Below are positions 48,901 to 64,000 of a stretch of 64,000 bases of DNA, piece by piece (the first letter of the stretch is position 1; each line of letters begins with the position of its first letter). Source of the DNA: Hormiphora californensis. Taxonomy: Eukaryota; Ctenophora; Tentaculata; Cydippida; Pleurobrachiidae. The notes below the pieces were generated by a model. The model was not told the DNA's origin. It saw only the letters and a list, made by a program, of their open reading frames with translations, and ran no database searches. Made by a program: the position numbers and the translations under genes. The stretch is from NCBI GenBank assembly GCA_020137815.1, contig CM035360.1, positions 3,762,558 to 3,826,557 on the forward strand, given 5' to 3'.

Positions 48901-49000
48901 NNNNNNNNNNNNNNNNNNNNNNNNNNNNNNNNNNNNNNNNNNNNNNNNNNNNNNNNNNNNNNNNNNNNNNNNNNNNNNNNNNNNNNNNNNNNNNNNNNNN
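48901..49000. other. Scaffold gap (100 N)
   Basis: Exactly 100 undetermined bases: a fixed-size assembly gap whose true length is unknown. Confidence 0.99.
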
Positions 49001-49514
49001 CTTTTGAACATATTCACACACAGTCACATACAGACTCACACACACACACACAGACTCACACACAAACACAACACGCTCACAAAAGAAGAAGAAAAACACA
49101 AATTTATATTTTACATGTGTACTGATATAACTCTCTCTCGCACACTCATCGGCCCACAACACAACTACGAATAACAAGAGTGGCGGATTCCAAATCCTTC
49201 TGTCAGGCCAATATGCTATGACCACGGTCCGGGCCAATGTTCTGACAGAAACCCTTGCTATAACATACACCTTGTTGAGTAAGCTAGGGGGAAGAGTTCC
49301 CCCTTACTCAACAACATCTACCAGGACGTGTGTTTACCATTGGTTAGCCTACAATTCTACAACAGCAGACAAATTCCATCCCAATATTGACTGTCCCCTA
49401 CAAAGTCGCAAACCATCACAAAATCCTACATCACGCACACACACACCCTCTAAACGACAACAATTCAAAACAAATCCTTCCCCAAGTCCTATATTTTCCC
49501 TCACTATCTTGGTA

Positions 49515-55838
<6,324 letters not shown>

Positions 55839-57477
55839 ACAAGACACACCCCACCGTGTCTTGAGGCTACCTTGAAGATTTAAAAGGGTTAATTATTTAT
55901 ACAGAAGATGTAAAATCAATACGTTTGCACTCGTCACTCGGCAGGTCACTTTAAAAGTTGTCCTGAACTCTGAAGCGCCTCAACTCACGGTCCGAAAATT
56001 CGTGTTCTCTTAACTTTGGTTGTGGTTAACCGAAATCATTTCACATTATGTGTAGTTAAGATTTTAATAAAGGTATGAACGTTTAGACTGTGATGTAGGC
56101 TAGCAATCGGGCTTTGGCAGTTCGCAGTCAAAGTTGGCAAAAATCGGAGTGAAAATCACAAAAAGAGATGAAAAAGAGCTCGAATTTTCAGTTTATTTTT
56201 TAAATTTCAGTTTTCGGGCCGCGCGAACAGCTCTGCGCGTTAAAACTTTGCGCGCTACAAAATTTTGCGCAAAAATCTCTGAATTCAAAGCCTTCGCGCG
56301 TTACAACAAGTCACCGCTATGTAAACAAGCTAGGAAGTGGCGAGTTCAGCGGTAGATTATATCCCGAAAAAGAATGGCCAATGGTGCAAACTCACCATTC
56401 ACACACTCACACGCCCTTAGCCCCAATTGTATCTCAATTAAATACACTCGGTATACACGTACAGGTATTTCAATATAAGGGGCTAATTACCTCCCATATC
56501 CGCCTTGGACTCAAACTACTATAACAACACACTATTCGCTCACACAAACCCTCCCTCCATTTCTCTAGTCTCCATCTTGCAGAGAGAGAGAGAGAGAGTC
56601 ACACAGACAAACACACACAGATGACACCAGGTGGAGTATTTGATCCACTTCAGAGATTGCAAGAGAGGAGAGAGCGGATTCCTGGATAAGGATTGAGTTA
56701 CAAGAAGGAGAGAAAGAAAGGGAGAGAGATATGAGAGAAGTAGAGAGAGAGCAGGGAAGCTTTGAGATGAAATATTGAAATGTAAGAGAGAAGGGTCGTG
56801 GTTGAGAGTGGAAGGAATGTGAAAGATTTGAAGGACAGTGAGAACTGAGGGAGCTTTATCAAATTGGGATTTATCAAATTGGAAAATAGTAGAAAAGAGA
56901 GGGGAGAGAGATTGTGACGTTGCGTAAGTTCTTACTACATATAATGCCAGTTCAGTTCATTAGCTTGGAAAAGAGAGGGGACTGGGGAGAATAGAGAGAG
57001 TCTGGAAAAGAGAGGGGAGAATAGAAATAGTTTACATACGTGACGTCATAGTTAGAACCTCCAGTAAAGTTCAAACAATAGAACTTCTCTGTAAACAAAA
57101 CATGAAACAGACAAACACAGTATAACACAGAGTCTACTGCACTGAACAATAGTTTCCATATTTTCATGTGGCTGCCTAATCAATGCATCCGAATTATCCA
57201 GGCTAATCAATGCATCCAGGCTTGAACTGTTTCTGGTTCAAATCAATAGAGGGTTCGACCCTATGGGTTGCGGCCTTATTAACGCCTAAAAAAGAGTCTT
57301 AGCATCTTCAAATCTGGGTGTGTCTTTTGTTGGTTTGGTTTGTTGGTTAGTCACGGTTAGATGGGTCATTGTTAGTGTTCATCCTGGTGTTATTTTGTGG
57401 GCATGGTAGGTGAGGGTAAACAGGGCACCAACACAAACAAGTGACGGAATAGGTCATGTGTCAAGTATTAACTCACT

Positions 57478-57681
<204 letters not shown>

Positions 57682-58210
57682 TCTCACAGAGTCGTGATAC
57701 ATGCTTGGTGATTGAGGTGAAAGGAAATGCAATCACCACAATTACTTGTCGGCCTGGTAGTTCGAGTCTACTGTCTACAAGCAATAAAATATCAAGACAT
57801 CTTTCGATCTTCACCTTGATACAAGCAATTAAATATCAAGATATCTTTCGATCTTCACCTCAACACGGAGATATCTAGCAGTAGCATGTAATGTTCGACC
57901 CTCTCCACGCCCCGGAGGAGAATTAGAACATAACAAGCAGAAGCTACTGGTGATTGGAGATTGGAGATTTGGAAAGCTGCCAGGAAACGACCCCGTTACT
58001 ATGAACTGAAAAGCTAGCGGAATTAAGTTGCATAATGATAGTTGGAAATATAGTGATAATGTAATCATTGAGTTATATTTCGAGATATGAATTATGAAAA
58101 TATGCTAGTTCGGTAGAATGAAAACATTATCCTCTAATATATTACAACTTGCCTTGCTCGCCCCCTTTCCCCCACGCCCCGCGATAACAAATTACAACAA
58201 TGAGAAGAGA

Positions 58211-58270
58211 TTGGTGGGGCCATCGGCGTGGCTCGGTTTTCAATAGAATAGTCGCCGATGACCCCACCAA
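58211..58270. ncRNA. 60-nt hairpin, candidate structured RNA
   Basis: TTGGTGGGGCCATCGGCG pairs over 18 positions with CGCCGATGACCCCACCAA (one G-U if transcribed from the + strand) around a 24-nt loop. It stands alone, is more GC-rich than its surroundings and is not flanked by any detected element ends. Transcription is not demonstrated. Confidence 0.35.
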
Positions 58271-59030
58271 CCCCTCATGACTGTTGTACATAATATTATT
58301 ACAGGATAATATGATCATTCTGCGGAACGAAACATATAATATTATCGTTTGTAATAATAGTTAATTTTGTCATGTCATGATATTTCCCTAGTGAAAATAA
58401 TGCTTTTCTAGCCACAGATTCGATCAAATACTCCGGGATTATTAGTCAGAGCAAAATTCATTTCGCTAGGGGAATCTAACAAACCCCAACACGCAATGCA
58501 AGAAGTAAATCCATAATCAAGTCACTGGTTGAATTGTTCACAGATCCAGGCGACTGAAACCACCGGACATCATATTTTTCAAATTGATAGGCATTTGGTT
58601 TTTTTTCGTTGAAGGAAATAAAGTAAAATAATTCTCAGGCAATAAACTAACATTTCACAATAAGTTCTCTCTCTCTCATCAGTATGTACATCTTTACATA
58701 TACACTTGAGAGTTTCTGATAAAATAATAACACTTCATTCTTTCTCCCTACTCACACGTCCTCTCTGAACTCTTCACTTCCTCTGATCTCCTTCTCTCTC
58801 TTTCCATCTCTCTTCGTTTCAAACCACACAAAGAAGAGGAAAGATGGAAATTCCCCTAACCACATACACAGTTACCATGGTATCCAAAACCACACACACT
58901 CATGGTAACCATGGTAACTGGTACTGACTTATAAAACACTACTAAACATAACACTACAGATAAATTGAGTGACGACTAGAGTTCTGCAAACCGATATACT
59001 ATAGTCTCTGAGCTGACCCCCAATCAATAA

Positions 59031-62000
59031 TTAATGCTTTGAAACATTCTCCGCGTACCGGCTCATAAAGTTTCCAGGGGGATAATAGTTGGCAACGATG
59101 TATACTTTGGTTCCTTTCTTGGCAATGGCACATCCCATCTTGGTTGTGCTCTTCCAGATCATCTGGAGAGGGAAGGAAATGGTTAAATTACAGTGGTGAC
59201 TGGACCGTATAGGAGAGGGGTTATTGGTGGAATAAGAGAAAGAGAGGTAGGGAAACGGTTTAAATTACAGTGGAATTAGAGAGGGATTATTGGCGGAATA
59301 GGAGAGAGAAGGGGTTTTGAATTGAAACGGGTTAATGGTGGAGTAGGGAAGGCGAGGGGAGAGTTATTGGTGGAGTAGGAGAGGATCAGGGGAGGGTTAA
59401 CTTCCAGTGGAATAGAGGAGGGCCATGGGAGGGAAACGGGTTAGTGGTGAAATGGAGGGGAAGGGTTTTTAAATTGAGGGAGGGGAGGCACACGATAAAA
59501 GGGATTTAGACACGAAAAGAAAGGAATTTCAACAAAAAAGGTAGTTTGGTTATTGGTACCTGTGTAAAATGTCCAGTTTGTGACTGATATCCGCTCTTAT
59601 CAAAATCATATTTCTCAATCTCTCCATACCACATGTTTGACACGTTAGTGGCCCACTCTGAGTCGCTCTTGGAGCTGACATTGGAACTCTGGAAGTAGCC
59701 ACAGTTCTCACCCATTCTGAAGAGAGGGAGGGGTGTTATTGTATACTGAGGAGGAAGGGGAGGGAGGGGTGTTATTGTATACTGAGGAGGAAGGAGAGAG
59801 AGGGGTGTTATTGTATACTGAGGAGGAAGGAGAGAGAGGGGTGTTATTGTATACTGAGGAGGAAGGAGAGAGAGGGGTGTTATTGTATACTGAGGAGGAA
59901 GGAGAGAGAGGGGTGTTATTGTATACTGAGGAGGAAGGAGAGAGAGGGGTGTTATTGTATGCTGAGGAGGAAGGAGAGAGAGGGGTGTTATTGTATACTG
60001 AGGAGGAAGGAGAGAGAGGGGTGTTATTGTATACTGAGGAGGAAGGAGAGGGAGGGGTGTTATTGTATACTGAGGAGGAAGGAGAGAGAGGGGTGTTATT
60101 GTATACTGAGGAGGAAGGGGAGGGAGGGGTGTTATTGTATACTGAGGAGGAAGGAGAGAGAGGGGTGTTATTGTATACTGAGGAGGAAGGAGAGAGAGGG
60201 GTGTTATTGTATACTGAGGAGGGGAGGGGTGTTATAGTACTAGGAAGGAGAGAGAGGGGTGTAATAGTAATTGAAATGCACGTGTGAGAATTTGAATATA
60301 AAAGAGAGTTTGAGATCAAGTAAAGAGAAGATTATGGATTGAATTGCCTTGATCAACCCTGTAAGGGTTAGAACCAGGAACCGACCGAATCAGGAAATAC
60401 TGGTCCCTGATTGGCTGATAACCAGTCACGTGACCTAAATAACGAGTTCTGATTGGTTGTTTACTTGTTTCGGTCGGTTCCTGGATAGAACATAACACGG
60501 ATTTCGATTGAATTGGTGATCGTTTGAGAGGAAGGATGAGCTTGGTTCCCATTATTTTAGGAACCACAATTTCTTACCCGCTCTCGTTGTCATGTGCCAG
60601 TGTATCGATCTCCACCAAGTGTTTCACCCACATCCTGGCGTGCTCTGCACACTCCTCACTCCAAGTTAAAGGTCCAGCACTAGGAGGGGGCAGAGGGAGA
60701 GAGTGGTAATGAGGGGGGAGGGGGAGAGGCTAGGGGATATGAATAGAGCATTTCTAGAATTTATCTTGGGATTTGACCATTCAGTGCTCAAGCTCACGGG
60801 TCCAGCACTAGGGGGTATGACCATTGACCGCTTCATGCGATTCCGATATATAGGTTTTGTGATACCAAATACAGTTTCACGACAATTTGATAAGCTGATG
60901 TACCCATGGTGTGTATGGCGTATGCCAAGTTCCAATGAATTGCCCAATATTTACCTGTGAAGTGGCCTCTTCAGGTTATGTTGGTTCATACATTCTCTCT
61001 CAAACTCTCCCAACTCTCCGTCGAATTCGGGTTCCTGTTTTAGTTTTTCAGCATTCTCCTTGACCTTGTTATTGTTTCCTTTCTGCGATGGAGTGGGGGG
61101 TATTATTAGGGTGGGGGTTATCGGGGGATTATTAGGGGATTATTGGGTGGGATTATTGAGATGGGATTATTTTTTCCTTTCTGAAATGGGGCGGGAATTA
61201 TTATTACGAGATTCGATGGTTCGGGAAGGGATGGATAGATGTTGGGAAAGGAATCGGCGGGTTATCAAAGAGGGGATTTAAAAGGGGAATGTCTAGAAGG
61301 AAAAGAGAGGACAGGAAAATTTAAATCTAGACAGGAATGAACAATTTATCGAATGTATGTGTCTGTGTGCATGCAGTTTGTTTGTCTGTGTGTTTGAAGG
61401 AGGGACATGATAATGTAGCGTGGTATTGTAAACATGAACAAACTTGTTTATTTTTCTACACCATTTCCTATTCAACCAATATTGTTCGAACATTTGGCTA
61501 TATATATGATGACACGTGATAGGGTTCGTGATATAGTGGTGATCGTGATGCCGGATGCGGGTGAGTGATGATTTTTAGGAATTCGCCTTACAGTATTTCA
61601 GAGACTATTTGCTGGACAAATAACGTCATGGGACAGTGGACTTTTCCCGCAGTAGGCGACTAGTATAGGGATGATGTCATGTCATGTGAGGCAAAAGTCT
61701 CATACTTCTGAGATTTATGTGTCCCCCCCCCTGTGTTCTAAAGCTCACTATAATAATGATGGCTCTTGGCCCCACTCCAGGTCAGAGACAGAGTGGCCCC
61801 ACACACTTCAATAACTAACGACTATGTAAACTAACACCACCCTACACACTATAGAATTAACTAGGGAGCTGTGATGGTAAACTTATTAAAGTGAGAGTGG
61901 ACCGACACAGAATTGGACAAGTGTCGGTCCACTCTCACTTTAATATCTGACCATGTCACAAGTGACTAAAGTAAAATATAGGCCATAGTGAGAATAAAAG

Positions 62001-62498
62001 TCCAGAGCTCAGTATCCATGTGAACAGTTGTCTCACAATTGACTGTCCTCCCCGAACCGGGCAGCGTGTGTGATATTACAGCCATGTATGGCAACTTATG
62101 TGCAACCGGGATAACTGGAGATCGTTCATTACTACTCGACCTCTCCGGCCGCCATAAGTCAAGTAAGTCATGACAACTGCACTGCAGATAGACCTCACCT
62201 TCTCTTTTTTGTGTCTCCTCTTCTTTTTCCCATCCTCAGCCGGCTGGCCATCCTCTCCAGTAGGTTCTCCAGCTGGCTCTTTCTCCTTCTTCTTTTTAGA
62301 CTTCTCAGCAGGTTGAGTCTCTCCTGCTACATCTTTCTCCTTCTTCTTTTTCGACTTCTCACTTTTAACAGGTTGATCCTCTCCAGTTGGTTCCTTCTCC
62401 TTCTTCTTTTTATGTGACTTCTTGGGTTTCTCCTCTGCAGCTGGTGATGAGGCCTGCTCTGGTGTCTTGTCTGCTGCTGGAGATTCTGAAGGAGCCAT
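59031..62498 (-). CDS. CAP superfamily (GAPR-1-like) protein with Lys/Glu-rich N-terminal extension
   Basis: Exons 62199-62498, 60955-61082, 60578-60679, 59560-59716 and 59031-59162 give 272 residues with consistent phases. Exon 1 (100 residues) is low-complexity, with four KKKKEKE-type blocks separated by EPTGEDQP-like spacers; there is no signal peptide, so the protein is probably cytosolic, like GAPR-1/GLIPR2 rather than secreted CRISPs. Residues about 125-272 form the CAP domain: CMNQHNLKRPLH, LTWSEECAEHARMW, MGENCGYFQ, GHFTQMIWKSTTKMGCAIA (the hallmark HFTQxxW) and YIVANYYPPGNF. GAPR-1-type proteins bind Golgi or endosomal lipid membranes and can regulate Beclin-1. No frame break. A 36-bp repeat array abuts the exon 4 acceptor. 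Confidence 0.85.
59717..60236. repeat. 36-bp minisatellite, about 14 copies, abutting the CAP exon 4 acceptor
   Basis: The unit GAGGGGTGTTATTGTATACT... is 36 bp. On the minus (transcribed) strand every unit carries a strong acceptor-like CTCTCTCTCCTTCCTCCTCAG; the last copy merges into the real acceptor CCTCCCTCTCTTCAG at 59717. The long open frames on both strands arise only because 36 is a multiple of three. Confidence 0.95.
60375..60483. mobile_element. hAT-like MITE, copy 4, in CAP intron 3
   Basis: 109 bp CAGGAACCGACCGAATCAGG...GGTCGGTTCCTG, nearly identical to copy 2. Flanks GTTAGAAC (60367-60374) and GATAGAAC (60484-60491) differ by one base. The insertion splits a short interspersed phrase, GGGTTAGAACATAACA, found intact at other sites (about 21988, 44332, 57926). 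Confidence 0.85.
61885..61944. repeat. 60-nt perfect hairpin in CAP intron 1
   Basis: Two 24-nt arms are exact reverse complements (ATTAAAGTGAGAGTGGACCG... / ...CGGTCCACTCTCACTTTAAT) around a 12-nt loop. Either a tiny palindromic element or a small-RNA precursor. Confidence 0.8.
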
Positions 62499-63253
62499 GG
62501 TGATATTGGAAGGTGGTGAAAGAGTATAACAACAACGAAGAAGATGGATTCAACTGAGATTTAGTGTGATTGAAAGATTCCTCCCTTTCAACCGGGTTGT
62601 TTATTTAATCCTGCTGCAGCTGTCACGTGTGTGCGGGTAGCTAGATCTTGCATCGTTAGCGGGGTGCTGCAAAAATACCGCAGAACAGGTCATCCTGCAC
62701 CTAGATGCAGTGCAGCAGAACAAGTCATCGTGCTGAAAAGGTTATCCCCACTTACCGCAGTGCTTACTTGGTAGAAAATGGTGCAGTATCTTCCTCCACA
62801 AACCCATTTGCGTACTAATCTGTGTACTAATCTGTGTACTAATCTGTGTACTAATCTGTGTACTAATCTGTGTACTAATCTGTGTACTAATCTGTGTACT
62901 AATCTGTGTACTAATCTGTGTACTAATCTGTGTACTAATCTGTGTACTAATCTGTGTACTAATCTGTGTACTAATCTGTGTACTAATCTGTGTACTAATC
63001 TGTGTACTAATCTGTGTACTAATCTGTGTACTAATCTGTGTACTAATCTGTGTACTAATCTGTGTACTAAAGTTTCAACTATACACTAAAGGCCAGATGT
63101 ACAAACACAACTTATAATTACCTATACTAAACCCAGCTATACTGCAGAGAGGTATAACCAAGGTCTATGACATTGAATGATGAGCTAGTGAGTAAATCTA
63201 CACACCTATTGAGCATTATGTATCATTACAGCTCACTAGAGCCTCACTAGTCA
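62499..63253. other. CAP 5' flank and 12-bp minisatellite
   Basis: Upstream of the CAP start (62498) are about 300 bp of presumed promoter containing repeated CAGAACA(G/A)GTCATC(C/G)TGC phrases. From 62809 to 63070 the 12-mer TGTGTACTAATC is repeated about 22 times with almost no variation. No further coding was recognised. Confidence 0.6.
62809..63070. repeat. 12-bp minisatellite (TGTGTACTAATC)n, about 22 copies
   Basis: Near-perfect array; only the first unit differs (TGCGTACTAATC). Each unit contains TACTAAT, resembling a branch-point sequence on the + strand, but no plus-strand gene is recognised here. Confidence 0.95.
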
Positions 63254-63557
63254 CTACAAGATACTTGTTGGATTCTGATTGTACTGCAAAGAAGGGATAA
63301 ACAATGTTAAGATTATGAGTAGTCAAGAAGAAACATACGTCTTGATCCTCGCTGATCTGCCGGCCCAGTCCCAGTGCACTTTTCCTCCTTCCTTTTCTTC
63401 CCTCTCCCGAGATCTGCCGACTCAGTTTCCTCAACTTTTCCCTGATCCCTCCCTCTCCTGATTTCTTCTCCTTCTCCAGCTTGTAGGTAGGCTTGTAGCT
63501 GGAGGATGGCCTGGTACTACCCCCACCGGTAATAGCATTGCTAATCCGACGTAGCAT
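63254..63557 (-). CDS. Small basic Ser/Arg/Lys-rich protein, unknown
   Basis: No family recognised. Exon 1 (63339-63557) encodes 73 residues starting MLRRISNAITGGG, with RKLSRQISGEGRKGRRKSA and LGRQISEDQD; the two RQIS repeats resemble basophilic kinase sites (RxxS). A GTATGT donor at 63338 and a pyrimidine-rich acceptor (CCCTTCTTTGCAG) allow a 55-nt intron and a final exon 63254-63283 ending YNQNPTSIL-stop, 82 residues in all. Unspliced, the frame continues to 63216 as a 113-residue protein. The spliced form is favoured by good splice signals but the intron would be shorter than its neighbours. No signal peptide or membrane segment. Confidence 0.45.
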
Positions 63558-64000
63558 GGTGTGGTATCAGTATTCAGAACAAAAGATACAAGTGGAACAA
63601 TATGGAACAATATAGAACAATATGAGAATGGAGGTTTATCTGATTTGATTTCTGTCTTTTATAATAGTTATAGTGGGTGATGTCGGTGGTGACTTGGTTT
63701 TTTGGTAAACCCGGAGAGAAAGGAAAGATAGAGAGAGAAACGGGAGGGAGAAAGAGAGAGAGAGAGAGAGACTGATACAGTTTGCTGCCTTAGACCACAT
63801 TAGTAATAGTAGGGGAGAGAAACAGATAAATAAGGCAGAGAGAAAGATATATACAATTGACGGTCTTGAACACACTGCTATACCAAAAGTGATATCATTA
63901 TGACATTTGACATGAAATAATACACTAACTAAAAATGAATTATTTGTAATGCTGGCCACGATATGGTAATAGGGTTAGGTCTAATTTTTGTTTTCTGTAG
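63558..64000. other. Right edge, no gene recognised
   Basis: AT-rich, with a TGGAACAATATGGAACAATATAGAACAATATG short tandem phrase near 63590-63625 and a GA-rich stretch at 63716-63772. Presumably 5' flank of the small basic protein gene. Confidence 0.4.

Larger units (their letters stand above)
46548..49514. other. DPP-PI4K2 intergenic region
   Basis: No gene recognised. It contains the hAT-like MITE copy 3 (47353-47465), a GCGC-rich stretch (48245-48430) that could be an unassigned promoter, a 100-N gap (48901-49000), CA-rich DNA after the gap, and a hairpin at about 49266-49315 (TTGTTGAGTAAG / CTTACTCAACAA). The phrase GTCAGGCCAATGCTCTGAC recurs in variants at 49203, 49838 and 49913. Confidence 0.5.

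Noticed and set aside
57240-57290. tRNA-like phrase around GGGTTCGACCC
   Set aside because: No cloverleaf: acceptor and anticodon arms cannot be formed with the flanking bases.
59708-60319. Repetitive 184-203 residue open frames over the 36-bp array
   Set aside because: Repeat unit is a multiple of three; CAP exon phases work without it and the array lies in an intron.
62778-63089. 103-residue frame of NLCT repeats
   Set aside because: Produced by the 12-bp minisatellite; no start context or splice support.

Overview
The window is animal nuclear DNA: genes with short GT-AG introns, secreted and membrane proteins with signal peptides, an AMBRA1 homologue, a class V P4-ATPase, a GalNAc-transferase, a type II PI4-kinase, a sushi-domain gene cluster and a DPP4-type peptidase. 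Genes are compact and microsatellite-rich, and several are nested inside introns of another gene. Together with repeated +1 reading-frame breaks (below), this fits an early-branching animal, possibly a glass sponge (Hexactinellida), where +1 frameshifting is known in mitochondrial genes. The species assignment is inference. No rRNA, tRNA or CRISPR was recognised.

Layout. 1-1168 (-): 5' part of an unrecognised secreted protein. 1830-4790 (+): Ly6/uPAR-like GPI-anchored protein. 5347-9343 (+): AMBRA1 homologue. 10325-11514 (+): PDSS2 homologue. 13036-18198 (-): ATP10-like phospholipid flippase. 18199-22544: repeats. 22545-23166 (-): YRDC homologue. 23788-46547 (-): a 19-exon DPP4/FAP-like serine peptidase. 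Its introns contain, on the opposite strand, a GALNT gene (27162-28902), four tandem sushi-domain genes (30806-36731) and a seven-helix receptor (42074-43099). After a scaffold gap (48901-49000) come a type II PI4-kinase (49515-55838, -), a CAP/GAPR-1-like protein with a lysine-rich N-terminus (59031-62498, -) and a small basic protein (63254-63557, -).

Main observation. In six otherwise intact conserved genes (AMBRA1, PDSS2, ATP10, YRDC, GALNT, DPP) the homologous frame advances by exactly +1, fourteen times in all. The GALNT gene runs through frames 0-1-2-0-1 in one unspliced stretch. In AMBRA1 and DPP the summed exon length becomes divisible by three only after the extra bases are removed. 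This suggests either programmed +1 frameshifting in nuclear genes or an unusual one-sided insertion error. The only opposite-signed breaks are a cluster in one PI4K2 exon beside poor-looking sequence, and one ambiguous case in ATP10.

A second theme is tandem arrays sitting exactly on 3' splice sites, seen in two DPP introns, one PI4K2 intron and one CAP intron. The window also holds several non-autonomous DNA transposon families with target-site duplications, long near-perfect palindromes, and four separate hairpins of 59-60 nt. The genes do not form one pathway: they serve autophagy, ubiquinone synthesis, lipid flipping and signalling, tRNA modification, glycosylation and extracellular recognition.
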